Notes under the pieces: generated by a model
Seen by the model: only the letters and a program-made list of their open reading frames with translations
What the model was told of the DNA's origin: nothing
Database searches by the model: none
Source: JAKAXG01 sp035702985
Lineage (GTDB): Bacteria; Actinomycetota; Acidimicrobiia; Acidimicrobiales; Palsa-688
Length of the DNA stretch: 30,080 nucleotides
Assembly: GCA_035702985.1 (NCBI GenBank)
Contig: DASSZD010000109.1
Location: forward strand, 1 to 30,080
Direction: 5' to 3'
Part shown: positions 13,934-22,053 of the stretch, piece by piece
Layout of the letters: the number at the start of each line of letters is the position of its first letter
Position numbering within the stretch: position 1 is the first letter of the stretch
Translations under genes and position numbers: made by a program

Positions 13934-15166
13934 CTACGCCGGCCCCCCGCTCGCGGTCACGGGCTCCGTCCCGCGACCGGAGGCCAGGCGGCGGCCGGCC
14001 ATGAGGACGGCGGCGGCCATCAGGCACGCCCCGGCCGCCGCCGACCAGGCCACCGCGTAGGAGGCCCGGCTGACCAGCTGGCCGAACAGGAACGGCCCGA
14101 TCACCCCGCCCAACCGGCCGCCGGTCTGGGTCACGCCGGTGGCCCAGCCGGGGTGGTCCCGGTGGGCGTGCACCACCGCGTAGTTGAACAGCCCGTTCCA
14201 TCCCCAGCCGAACCCGAACACCATTACGACCACCGGGACGTAGGCGTAGGTGGCGTGGGTGGCGCTGATGGCGGCCAGCGCCAGGTAGCCGGCGGCGCCC
14301 ACCGCCAGCATGGCGGCCACCACCGGCAGGTGGTCCCGGCTCCGGCGGTCGGCGTGCCAGCCGGCCAGCACCCGCCCCACCACCGCCGCCGCTCCGCCCA
14401 GCCCCACCAGGAGGCCGGCGGAGCTGCGGCCGGCGCCGGCGGCCACCGCCGAGCTGGCCAGGAAGGCGGTGAGCGAGCCGGCCGCCAGGAGCCCCAGGCC
14501 GAAACCGCCGGCGAGCACCCACAGCGGTCCCGAGCCTGACCGGGCCGGGGCGTCGCCTCCGGACGCGGCGGCCCGCCTGGCCGCCCACGACACCGACGAG
14601 CGGGGCAGCACCACCGCCACCGTGGCGGCCAGCCCGGCCCCCAGGGCGAACGCCCACCGCCATCCGACGGTGAGGGCCAGGGCCGGTACCGCCAGACCGG
14701 CCAGCGACGCCGTCAGCGGGACGGCCGACTGCTTGATCCCGAAGGCCACCCCCTGGCGGTGCCGCTGCATGCGTCTGGCCAGATAGGTGTTGGAGGCCGG
14801 CTGCATGGCCGCGCTGGACACGCCGGCCACCAGCATGAAGGCGCCCATGGGGACGACCGACCGGGCCGTGACCGCCACCGCGGCCAGCATCGCGGCGCTC
14901 ACCACGGACGCCGCCCGCATGGTGCGCAGGGCCCCTGCGTACTCGACCAGCCGTCCCAGCAGGGCCGAGCTCACGGCCGCACCGGTGTAGTACACGGCTA
15001 TCAGCGTGCCGAGGGTGCCCGCCCCGAAGTGGAGCGAGTCCCTGATCTGCACCGCCAGCGCCCCCACCAGGAACACCGGCAGGGCGCAGGACACCGTCCC
15101 GGCCACGGCCGCGGCCAGCACCCGCCGCCGGCCGTCCGGGGCGGGCCCCGGCGCCGGGTGGGTCAC
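13934..15166 (-). CDS. MFS transporter
   Basis: The 410-residue protein has about 12 membrane segments in two six-helix halves separated by a cytoplasmic loop around residues 195-215, as in the major facilitator superfamily. The loop between helices 2 and 3 (LLGRLVEYAGALRTMR) fits the MFS signature, and helix 5 has GIKQSAVPL. The substrate is unknown. It starts with a GTG at 15166 that overlaps the stop of the upstream FAD oxidoreductase by four bases (GTGA), so the two are probably translationally coupled. Pairing with an oxidoreductase suggests export of a product or import of a substrate of that enzyme, but this is inference. Confidence 0.9.
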   Translation of the reverse strand: MTHPAPGPAPDGRRRVLAAAVAGTVSCALPVFLVGALAVQIRDSLHFGAGTLGTLIAVYYTGAAVSSALLGRLVEYAGALRTMRAASVVSAAMLAAVAVTARSVVPMGAFMLVAGVSSAAMQPASNTYLARRMQRHRQGVAFGIKQSAVPLTASLAGLAVPALALTVGWRWAFALGAGLAATVAVVLPRSSVSWAARRAAASGGDAPARSGSGPLWVLAGGFGLGLLAAGSLTAFLASSAVAAGAGRSSAGLLVGLGGAAAVVGRVLAGWHADRRSRDHLPVVAAMLAVGAAGYLALAAISATHATYAYVPVVVMVFGFGWGWNGLFNYAVVHAHRDHPGWATGVTQTGGRLGGVIGPFLFGQLVSRASYAVAWSAAAGACLMAAAVLMAGRRLASGRGTEPVTASGGPA

Positions 15167-16413
15167 CTCGGGCCGGGACCGCGGCCGTCGCGCAGCACGG
15201 CTCGGGCGGCCCGCCGGCCGGAGACCAGCGCCCCCTGGATGGACGAGGTGTCGCGCCAGTCCCCGCACACGTAGCGCCCGGCGCCGACGCGTACCGGACG
15301 GCGCAGCGACAGGGGCGGGGGGGTGGCCGGCTGGGCCCGGTCGATGCGGTAGGCCGCGACCGGTTGGAAGTCGTCCGGGGCCAGTCCGTACAGCTCCGCC
15401 AACCGGCCGGTGACCGCCCGGTCCAGGTTGGGATCCGCCCGCCGGGGCCCCACCACGCTGGTGGACACCAGCACCCGGCCGTCGGAGGAATACCGGGGGG
15501 CGGCGGCGGTCATCACGACGGTGTTGGCGATCAGGTCCGGGTGGTCGGCGTCCAGCAGCAGGATCGGCTCCTCCACGGGCGCCGCCTGGAGGGCGTGGTA
15601 GAAGGTGGTGACCCCGTTCCACTGCGGCGGGGTGAGCCCGGGCAGCAGCCGGCAGGCGGTGCTCCCGTCGGTGGCCACCACGACCGTCGGGGCATCCACG
15701 TCCTCGCCACCGGTCAGGGTGACGCCCCGGTCGGTGACGGCCGCCACCCGCGCTCCGAGCCGCACCGTCCCCGCCGGCAGCCGGGCCGCCATCTGCTCTG
15801 GTATGGCCTGCATGCCGGCGGCCGGGACGGTCACCTGGCCCCGGACGAAGGTCCGCCACACCAGCCGCACGAACCGGGCGGAGGTGGCCAGGTCCGGTTC
15901 GAGCAGCACGCCGGTCAGGAACGGGCGCAGGAACCGCTCGACGCCGGGCGGGCCGATCCGGTCCCGGTGCAGGGCCTCCGCCGCCGTGCTGTCCTCGCCG
16001 GCCACCAGCCGGGCCACCGGCGCATAGCCGCACCACGCCGAGAAGGCGGCGATGGCCGCCTTGTCCGCCCAGGGCAGCAGCGGGGAGGCCAGGGTGTCCG
16101 GGGCGCTCCGCCAGTCGGAGCGGGGATCGGCCAGGCGGTGGGCCCGGCCGCCGTGGCGGACCACGGCCCCTTTTGTGAAGCGGCGCAGTTCCAGACGGTC
16201 GAAGTCGAGCAGGGCGGCGGCCGCCGGGTAGGCGGTGTTGAGCACCTGGAAGCCCCGGTCGAGCCGGAACCCGTCGACGGCGTCGGTCCGCACCCGGCCC
16301 CCGACGGCGTCCGATGCCTCCAGGACGGTGACCTCCAACCCGGCGGAGACCAGTTCCAGTGCGGCTGACAGTCCGGCCAGCCCGGCCCCCACCACTACGG
16401 CATCGATGGTCAT
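15163..16413 (-). CDS. NAD(P)/FAD-dependent oxidoreductase (amine oxidase / phytoene desaturase-like)
   Basis: The 416-residue flavoprotein opens with the dinucleotide-binding motif VVGAGLAGLSAALEL (residues 7-21), then E-A-S-D-A-V-GGRVRT, as in the monoamine oxidase/protoporphyrinogen oxidase/phytoene desaturase superfamily. A C-terminal FAD-binding motif (YVCGDWRDTSSIQGALVSGR) is intact, with the GD-x6-S-x2-GA pattern. The substrate cannot be read. The ATG at 16413 is preceded by TAGCTT eight bases upstream. It is the first gene of the pair with the MFS transporter and is divergent from the SDR-DUF2867 gene across about 80 bases, an arrangement that often marks a shared pathway. Confidence 0.9.
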   Translation of the reverse strand: MTIDAVVVGAGLAGLSAALELVSAGLEVTVLEASDAVGGRVRTDAVDGFRLDRGFQVLNTAYPAAAALLDFDRLELRRFTKGAVVRHGGRAHRLADPRSDWRSAPDTLASPLLPWADKAAIAAFSAWCGYAPVARLVAGEDSTAAEALHRDRIGPPGVERFLRPFLTGVLLEPDLATSARFVRLVWRTFVRGQVTVPAAGMQAIPEQMAARLPAGTVRLGARVAAVTDRGVTLTGGEDVDAPTVVVATDGSTACRLLPGLTPPQWNGVTTFYHALQAAPVEEPILLLDADHPDLIANTVVMTAAAPRYSSDGRVLVSTSVVGPRRADPNLDRAVTGRLAELYGLAPDDFQPVAAYRIDRAQPATPPPLSLRRPVRVGAGRYVCGDWRDTSSIQGALVSGRRAARAVLRDGRGPGPR

Positions 16414-16421
16414 CACACCCG

Positions 16422-16427
16422 AAGCTA
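16422..16427 (-). promoter_or_regulatory. Putative -10 element of the FAD oxidoreductase/MFS operon
   Basis: TAGCTT on the minus strand ends eight bases before the ATG at 16413 (five before an adjacent GTG). No Shine-Dalgarno sequence separates them. This suggests a leaderless or nearly leaderless message. Confidence 0.42.
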
Positions 16428-16496
16428 GCGGCGACCCGCCCCGTACCGGCCGCCCGGGATCGGACATATGGCGCGGCGTCGCGCGATGCTCGGATG

Positions 16497-18011
16497 ATGG
16501 CAGACGGTCCTCAGGATTCCACCGCCGCGGTTCTGTGCCTGGTGACCGGCGCCACCGGCTACATCGGGGGCCGTCTGGTGCCGGCCCTGCTCGAGGCCGG
16601 GTACCGGGTGCGGGCCGCGGTGCGCGACCCCAGGCGGATCCGGGACCAGCCGTGGGCCGACCGCATAGAGGTGGTCCGGGCGGACGTGACCGACCCGGCG
16701 TCCCTGCCCGCCGCCTTCGAGGGGGTCGGCGTGGCGTACTACCTGGTCCATTCCCTGGGCACCGGCGCCGACTTCGAGGCCACCGACCGCCGGGCGGCGG
16801 AGGCCTTCGGCCGGGCGGCGCGGCAGGCCGGGGTGTCCAGGCTGGTGTACCTGGGCGGTCTGACACCCGACGTGCCGGAGAGCGACCTGTCGCCGCACCT
16901 GCGCTCCAGGGCCGAGGTGGGCCGCATCCTGCGCCGGTCCGGGGTTCCCACCGCCGAGTTGCGGGCCGCGGTCATCCTGGGTTCGGGCTCGGCGTCTTTC
17001 GAGATGCTGCGGTACCTGACCGAGCGGCTGCCGGTGATGGTCACCCCCCGGTGGGTCTCCAACCGGGTGCAGCCGATCGCCGTGCGGGACGTCCTGAGGT
17101 ACCTGGTGGGCTCGGCCGGACTGCCCGCCGACGTGAACCGCAGCTTCGACATCGGCGGACCGCAGGTGCTCACCTACCGGGAGATGATGCAGCGTTACGC
17201 TGCGGTGGCCGGCCTGTCCAGCCGGGTGATCCTGCCGGTGCCGGTCCTCTCCCCCGCCCTGTCCAGCCTGTGGGTGGGACTGGTCACCCCGGTGCCGGGC
17301 GGCATCGCCCGCCCTCTGGTGGAGTCGCTGCGGCACGAGGTGGTGTGCCGCGACGACGACATCACCGGCTACATCCCCCGCCCGGACGCCGGGCTGGTCG
17401 GCTTCGACGACGCCGTCCGGCTGGCCCTGACCCGGGTCAGGGACGCCGACGTGGTGACCCGATGGTCATCGGCGGTGTTCGGCCGGGCCCCCAGCGACCC
17501 GCTGCCCAGCGACCCCGACTGGTCGGGTGGCAGCCTCTACCGCGACGACCGGGAGGTGGTGGTCGATGCCCCCCCGGGGGCGGTGTGGGAGGTGATCGAG
17601 GGCATAGGCGGCCAGAACGGGTGGTACTCGTTCCCGCTGGCGTGGGAGGTGCGGGGCTGGATGGACCGCCTGGTGGGCGGGGTCGGTCTGCGGCGGGGGC
17701 GCCGGGATCCGGCCCGGCTGCGGGTCGGCGACTCGCTGGACTTCTGGCGGGTGGAGGAGCTCCACCGGGGGAGCATGCTGAGGCTGCGGGCGGAGATGAG
17801 ACTGCCCGGACTGGCCTGGCTGGAGCTGAGCGTGGCCCCCGAGGGTCCAGGGGGTGACGCCGCCGGGCGCAGCCGCTACCGCCAGCGGGCCCTGTTCTAC
17901 CCGAGGGGGCTGGCCGGCCACGCCTACTGGTGGGTGGTCTCGCCGTTCCACTCGGTGGTGTTCGGGGGCATGGCGCGCAACATCGCCGCCAAGGCCGAAG
18001 CCGCCGGTTAG
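16497..18011 (+). CDS. SDR family oxidoreductase fused to a DUF2867 domain
   Basis: The 504-residue protein has two domains. Residues 1-300 are an atypical short-chain dehydrogenase with the NAD(P)-binding motif VTGATGYIGGRL near residue 16. A YYLVHSLG segment follows near residue 85; the catalytic YxxxK is not apparent, as in NmrA-like and atypical SDRs. Residues from about 340 to the end match the DUF2867 (START-like) domain: VVVDAPPGAVWEVIEGIGG, GWYSFPLAWEVRG, LDFWRVEEL, and YYW/YWWV-x3-HxxVF near the C terminus. Enzymatic activity is unproven. Tandem ATGs lie at 16494 and 16497. GATGCT at 16485-16490 is a possible weak -10. The stop overlaps that of the DUF429 gene on the other strand. 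Confidence 0.9.
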   Translation: MADGPQDSTAAVLCLVTGATGYIGGRLVPALLEAGYRVRAAVRDPRRIRDQPWADRIEVVRADVTDPASLPAAFEGVGVAYYLVHSLGTGADFEATDRRAAEAFGRAARQAGVSRLVYLGGLTPDVPESDLSPHLRSRAEVGRILRRSGVPTAELRAAVILGSGSASFEMLRYLTERLPVMVTPRWVSNRVQPIAVRDVLRYLVGSAGLPADVNRSFDIGGPQVLTYREMMQRYAAVAGLSSRVILPVPVLSPALSSLWVGLVTPVPGGIARPLVESLRHEVVCRDDDITGYIPRPDAGLVGFDDAVRLALTRVRDADVVTRWSSAVFGRAPSDPLPSDPDWSGGSLYRDDREVVVDAPPGAVWEVIEGIGGQNGWYSFPLAWEVRGWMDRLVGGVGLRRGRRDPARLRVGDSLDFWRVEELHRGSMLRLRAEMRLPGLAWLELSVAPEGPGGDAAGRSRYRQRALFYPRGLAGHAYWWVVSPFHSVVFGGMARNIAAKAEAAG

Positions 18012-18652
18012 ACCCCGGCCCGGGCCGGCAGCCACATCCGGGACCCGTCCGGCTCCGGGCAGCGGTGGGGCAGCGGGGCCCCGGTCGCCGCGACCAGCGC
18101 CGCCACGGCGGCGTCGAGGGTGTCATGGGACCACCCGGCCGCCTCGGGAGGCAGATGCAGGTAGGGGCGGAGCAGGGCCAGGCGGGCGGCCCGGCCCGGC
18201 CCGGTCGACTTGCGGGGCGGCCATCGGCCCCCGTTGAGCCGGTGGTAGGCCGCGGCCGGGTAGGTCTCGACGGCCCGCAGTCCGGCCCCCCGCAGCCGGT
18301 GCCACACCTCGAACCCGGTGAGCATCCACCCCGGCACGGGATTGCCGGCCGGCGGGGTGACCCACGACACCGCGGGGGTGCCCGGGACCGGGATCTCGGA
18401 GCAGCGGCCGCCCCGGAACTTGGCGGCCACCGCCATGTCCTCCCGGTGGGCTCCCCGGCTGGGCTCGCCGGGGGCGTCGACGGCCACCCGCCCGGCCCCG
18501 TCGCAGAACCGGACCAGGTCGGAGGTGGCGCCGCCCTCGTACCGGCCGGTCACCTCCAGACGGCCGGCCCGGCGGGCCAGCGCCACGGCGTGGACCCGGC
18601 CGGCGCCCACGTCCACCCCGGCGGCCCGGTCCGGCCGCTCAGAGGTTGACAT
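18008..18652 (-). CDS. DUF429 family protein (predicted RNase H-fold nuclease)
   Basis: The 214-residue protein begins with AGVDVGAGRVHAVALAR (residues 11-27), a strand carrying an acidic residue as in RNase H-fold proteins. VAVDAPGEPS (56-65) gives a second acidic residue, and SHDTLDAAVAALVAA near the C terminus gives the D-x2-DA motif seen in DUF429. RAVETYPAAAYHRLNGG is a further family hallmark. Nuclease activity is predicted for the family but not proven. Its start overlaps the rhomboid gene's 3' end by 14 bases, so it is likely translated from the same message. Its TAA shares bases with the TAG of the SDR gene on the opposite strand. Confidence 0.86.
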   Translation of the reverse strand: MSTSERPDRAAGVDVGAGRVHAVALARRAGRLEVTGRYEGGATSDLVRFCDGAGRVAVDAPGEPSRGAHREDMAVAAKFRGGRCSEIPVPGTPAVSWVTPPAGNPVPGWMLTGFEVWHRLRGAGLRAVETYPAAAYHRLNGGRWPPRKSTGPGRAARLALLRPYLHLPPEAAGWSHDTLDAAVAALVAATGAPLPHRCPEPDGSRMWLPARAGV

Positions 18653-19550
18653 GGCCGGGCGGCAGCAGGACCAGCAGCCCGAGGACCACCAGGGCGGCGA
18701 TCACCACGGCGACGCCCTGCACCAGCTGGGCGACCTCGGTGCCGGGCCGGCCCACGGCCCATCCAGCGGCGCCGCCGGAATGGGCCCGGCGGGCGCCGGG
18801 CAGCGCGGTCAGGCCGTAGCAGGTCAGGGCCCCGACGATCATGCCCCCCAGGTGGGCCCGCCAGTCGATCCCCGGGTTGGTGAAGCCGAGCAGCAGGTTG
18901 ATTCCTATCAGGACCACGATGGTCCTGGTCTCCCACCGCCTCCGGCGGGCGAGCACGTAGTAACCGCCCATGACCCCGAAGATGGCCCCGCTGGCCCCCA
19001 CCCCGGCCACGTCGGGGGCGCTCAGCAGGTAGGAGGCCACCGATCCGCCCAGGGCGGACAGCAGGTAGAGGGCCACGAAGCGCACCTTGCCGATCTCCGC
19101 CTCGACCGGCGGGCCCACTATGGCCAGGGTGACCATGTTGAACAGGATGTGCTCGATGCTGGCGTGCAGGAACGCCCCGGTGATCAACCGGTACCACTGA
19201 CCGTAGAAGTGCACGCCGTCCGGCCACATGGCGAACCGCCGGATGGTGGACGCCATGTGGCGGCTCTCCCAGCCGTAGATCACCGCGTTGATGGCGATCA
19301 GCCCGATGACCGCCGGGGTCATCCGGGTGTTGCCGAGCCGGCCGGCGCCGCCCGCCGGCCGGGGCCTCCACCTGGTGGCCGGGGAGACCCGGGCGCCCTG
19401 GCGGACGCAGTTGGTGCACTGCCAGCCGACCGGGGCTTCGTGCATGCAGTCGGGGCAGATGGGCCGGCCGCAGCGCCGGCAGGTGGACCCGGCCAGCCGG
19501 TCGGCGTGCACGTAGCAGCGCGGCGGGGCCACCGGCTCGGTACTGGACAC
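18639..19550 (-). CDS. Rhomboid family intramembrane serine protease with N-terminal B-box-like zinc-binding region
   Basis: The 303-residue protein begins with a Cys/His cluster (CYVH, CRRCGRPICPDC, then CTNC), a zinc-binding B-box-like module common on actinobacterial rhomboids. A rhomboid membrane core of about six to seven helices follows. The catalytic Ser is in GVGASGAIFG (Ser187 from this start) and the catalytic His in DWRAHLGG (His233). FLHASIEHILFNM supplies the conserved H-x4-H-x3-N of helix 2. These enzymes cut membrane-anchored substrates. GTG 19550 is chosen because CAGGAT and GGATAGGGG lie close upstream. A TTG six codons earlier (19568) is possible. The 3' end overlaps the DUF429 gene. 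Confidence 0.92.
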   Translation of the reverse strand: MSSTEPVAPPRCYVHADRLAGSTCRRCGRPICPDCMHEAPVGWQCTNCVRQGARVSPATRWRPRPAGGAGRLGNTRMTPAVIGLIAINAVIYGWESRHMASTIRRFAMWPDGVHFYGQWYRLITGAFLHASIEHILFNMVTLAIVGPPVEAEIGKVRFVALYLLSALGGSVASYLLSAPDVAGVGASGAIFGVMGGYYVLARRRRWETRTIVVLIGINLLLGFTNPGIDWRAHLGGMIVGALTCYGLTALPGARRAHSGGAAGWAVGRPGTEVAQLVQGVAVVIAALVVLGLLVLLPPGHVNL

Positions 19551-19604
19551 GCCCCTATCCTGGCCCAACCAGCCGGCCCGGCGTGGGCGCCGCCGGGCGG
19601 ACCC

Positions 19605-20189
19605 TCAGAGGTCGACGGGCACGTTCCAGTGGCTGATCACCGGCGTCCCCCGGTCCCAGCCCAGCTCCGACCAGGTGGCGGTGTCCAACTCCAGCCACCG
19701 GCCGGCGGTGATGTCGGCGCCCACCCACCGGGCCGCGAACACCCGGCTGAAGTGCCCGTGTCCCACCAGGGCCACCCGGACCGCGCCGGCGGACCGCACC
19801 CGCCGGATCAGCCGGTCGGCCCGTACGGAGACGTCGGACGCGGTCTCCCCGCCCCGCCACGGGCCGTCCCAGATGCTCCAACCCGGCAGGTCCTGGTGGA
19901 TGTCCGGGGTGGTGCGGCCCTCGAAGTCGCCGTAGTCCCATTCCTGCAGGTCGTCGGTCACCTCGTAGGGCACCAGCCCGGCCAGCTCGGCGGTCCGCTG
20001 GGCCCGCACCCGGGGGCTGCACAGGATCAGGTCCAGCTCCTGCTTGCGCACGAACGGGGCCAGCGCCGCGGCCTGGGCCTCGCCTTCCGCGGTCAGGTCG
20101 ATGTCGGTCCGGCCGGTGTGGCGGCCGTCCCGGCTCCAGCGGGTCTGGCCGTGACGCACCACCCACACGTCGGGTTCGCCGGGGAGCAC
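19605..20189 (-). CDS. Histidine phosphatase family protein
   Basis: The 194-residue protein has VRHGQTRWSRDGRHTGRTDI at residues 11-30, with His13 as the phospho-acceptor. CSPRVRAQRTAEL follows at 57-69, then EWDYGDFEGR at 83-92 and VGHGHFSRVFAARW with His144. This is the full histidine phosphatase set, and the T-G-x-T-D-I and EWDYGDFEG segments place it nearer to the phosphoglycerate mutase/acid phosphatase (YTJC-like) branch than the first phosphatase in this window. The substrate is unknown. GTG 20189 lies one base after the permease stop (20191), so it is the third gene of the minus-strand ABC operon. That may be incidental. Confidence 0.92.
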   Translation of the reverse strand: MLPGEPDVWVVRHGQTRWSRDGRHTGRTDIDLTAEGEAQAAALAPFVRKQELDLILCSPRVRAQRTAELAGLVPYEVTDDLQEWDYGDFEGRTTPDIHQDLPGWSIWDGPWRGGETASDVSVRADRLIRRVRSAGAVRVALVGHGHFSRVFAARWVGADITAGRWLELDTATWSELGWDRGTPVISHWNVPVDL

Positions 20190-20190
20190 C

Positions 20191-21018
20191 TTAGGCGTCC
20201 CGCCGTTCGAGGAGCCACAGCCCGATGACCAGGACCACGGCCACGAACCCGGCCATCTCCCCGAAACCGGTCCAGGCGGCCAGGTGGTGGGCCCCGTGGC
20301 TCATCATGGTGACCTCCTGGCCGGCGTTGGTCGGCCAGTACTCCTCTATGGGCTGGGACCACGAGGTGGGCAGGGCGAACGCCACCGCCGGCAGGATGAA
20401 CAGCATGGCCACCGCCACCGAGATGCCCGCTGCGGCGTGACGCAGGATGATGGCGAACGCCCCGCCCATGATGCCGATCAGGGTCAGGTACAGCCCGGCG
20501 CCGATCACCACCCTGAGGACCAGGTGATCGTGCAGGCTGGCCGAGGGCGCCTGGCCGTGGATCAGGGCCTGGCCCAGCAGGAACGACGCGAAGGCGATGA
20601 TCTCTCCGACGACCAACGCGGCCAGCCCGAACACCAGCAGCTTGGCCGTCATCATGCGGACCCGCCTCGGCACCGCGGCCAGGCTGGTGCGGATCATGCC
20701 GGTCGAGTACTCGGAGGTCACCACCAGCACCCCGAGCACGGCGAAGGCCAGCTGGGCCAGCTCCAGGCTCCGGATGCTGCGGTCGGTCGGGTTCCACCCG
20801 AAGCGGATCTCCGGGTCGCTGTGGTAGTGGCTGGCCGAGATGGCGCAGATCAGGGCGGCCAGGCCGATACCGAGCACCGCCGCCACCAGGAACGTCCAGT
20901 AGGTGGAGCGCACCGACCGGAACTTGGTCCACTCCGAGCGGACCGCGTCCATGTAGGTGTAGGCACGCCGGCCCGGTGTCCCCGGGGCCGGGGCGGGCGA
21001 GATGGTCGGGGCGGCCAT
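20191..21018 (-). CDS. ABC-2 type transporter permease
   Basis: The 275-residue protein begins with a Pro-rich cytoplasmic stretch, then AVRSEWTKFRSVRSTYW, the amphipathic element typical of ABC-2 permeases of this class. About six membrane segments follow, with ATSEYSTGMIRTSL-like ITSEYxxGxIRxSL (here VVTSEYSTGMIRTSLAAVP) between the second and third, a hallmark of the family. The substrate is unknown. The ATG at 21018 shares one base with the ATPase stop (TGATG). A GTG just before it (21021) would give a four-base overlap. It is co-transcribed with the ATPase upstream and the histidine phosphatase downstream. Confidence 0.9.
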   Translation of the reverse strand: MAAPTISPAPAPGTPGRRAYTYMDAVRSEWTKFRSVRSTYWTFLVAAVLGIGLAALICAISASHYHSDPEIRFGWNPTDRSIRSLELAQLAFAVLGVLVVTSEYSTGMIRTSLAAVPRRVRMMTAKLLVFGLAALVVGEIIAFASFLLGQALIHGQAPSASLHDHLVLRVVIGAGLYLTLIGIMGGAFAIILRHAAAGISVAVAMLFILPAVAFALPTSWSQPIEEYWPTNAGQEVTMMSHGAHHLAAWTGFGEMAGFVAVVLVIGLWLLERRDA

Positions 21019-21932
21019 CACTCCACCCGCCCGGCGGCGTGGAACTCGACGCTGTCGGAAGTCAGCTCCATGAAGGCCTCCTCCAGTGAGGCCCGCTGGG
21101 GGGCCAGTTCGTGCAGGACGATGCCGGCGCCGGCCGCCATCTCCCCGATGGTGGCGGCGTCGATGCCGGAGACCACCAGGGCCCCGGTGTTGTCGGTCTC
21201 GACCCGGGCCTCGGCCCGGCGCAGCGCTTCGGTGAGGCGGTCGGCCTGCGGCGAGCGGACCCGGACCGAGCTTCGCGAGCTCGAGTTGACGAAGGTGCTG
21301 ATGCTCTCGTCCCGGATCATCCGGCCCCGGCCGATGACCACCACGTGCTCGGCGGTCAGGGCCATCTCGCTCATCAGGTGGCTGGACACGAACACCGTGC
21401 GGCCCTGGGCGGCCAGGTCCCGCATGAGCCGGCGGACCCAGGCGATGCCCTCGGGGTCCAGGCCGTTGACCGGTTCGTCGAACATGAGGATCTTCGGGTC
21501 GCCGAGCAGGGCGGCGGCGATCCCCAGCCGCTGCCCCATGCCCATGGAGTAGGTCTGGGCCCGCCGCTTGGCCGCCGACTCCAGCCCGACTATGGCCAGC
21601 ACCTCGTCGACCCGGCTGCGGCGGAGGCCGTTGCTCTGGGCCAGGCAGAGCAGGTGGTTGTAGGCGGAGCGCCCGCCGTGGAACGCCTTGGCGTCGAGCA
21701 GGGCCCCCACCTCCTGCAGCGGCACGTCGAGGTCCCGGTAGCGGCGACCGTCGATGGTCACCGTCCCCCGGTCGGGACGGTCGAGACCGACGATCATGCG
21801 CATGGTGGTGGTCTTGCCGGCCCCGTTCGGGCCGAGGAACCCGGTGACTATGCCGGGCCGCACGTCGAAGCTCAGATCGTCGACAGCCACCGTCGAGCCG
21901 TAGTGCTTGGTGAGGTTGCGGACCTCGATCAT
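21018..21932 (-). CDS. ABC transporter ATP-binding protein
   Basis: The 304-residue ATPase has Walker A (GPNGAGKTT), an unusual signature (YSMGMGQRLGIA in place of LSGGQ), Walker B (ILMFDEPVNGLDPEG) and the switch His in SSHLMSEM. YSxGMxQRLGIA is normal for the bacitracin/daunorubicin-type exporters of the ABC-2 class. The C-terminal 80 residues, ending in LEEAFMELTSDSVEF, are the typical regulatory extension of this class. ATG 21932 is chosen because GGAGG lies four bases upstream; the frame is open further back to 21986. It heads the operon with the permease and is divergent from the other ABC ATPase across 121 bases. Confidence 0.93.
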   Translation of the reverse strand: MIEVRNLTKHYGSTVAVDDLSFDVRPGIVTGFLGPNGAGKTTTMRMIVGLDRPDRGTVTIDGRRYRDLDVPLQEVGALLDAKAFHGGRSAYNHLLCLAQSNGLRRSRVDEVLAIVGLESAAKRRAQTYSMGMGQRLGIAAALLGDPKILMFDEPVNGLDPEGIAWVRRLMRDLAAQGRTVFVSSHLMSEMALTAEHVVVIGRGRMIRDESISTFVNSSSRSSVRVRSPQADRLTEALRRAEARVETDNTGALVVSGIDAATIGEMAAGAGIVLHELAPQRASLEEAFMELTSDSVEFHAAGRVE

Positions 21933-22053
21933 CCAGCCTCCCGAAGGCGGCCTGGATGGCCGCCCGACCGGTACATCATCGAACATTTGGCGGACCGGGA
22001 CCCGGCATGCCGAGTTATCGGCGCCGGCCGGTCCGCGATACGGTCGGGGCGCC
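21933..22053. promoter_or_regulatory. Divergent control region between two ABC exporter operons
   Basis: This 121-base gap must hold the promoters of both ABC exporters. It has an AT-richer core at 21971-21990 (tacatcatcgaacatttgg) that is out of character for the surrounding sequence. No clear paired -35/-10 could be fixed for the minus-strand operon. TACGGT near the plus-strand gene is listed separately. The region would suit a shared operator, but I see no convincing inverted repeat. Confidence 0.4.
22039..22044 (+). promoter_or_regulatory. Putative -10 element of the plus-strand ABC operon
   Basis: TACGGT ends nine bases before the GTG at 22054. No Shine-Dalgarno sequence precedes the GTG. 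The spacing allows a leader of at most a few bases. Confidence 0.35.

Noticed and set aside
18318..20228. Long plus-strand reading frame of over 600 codons
   Set aside because: It is antisense to the DUF429, rhomboid and histidine phosphatase genes, all of which keep catalytic motifs.
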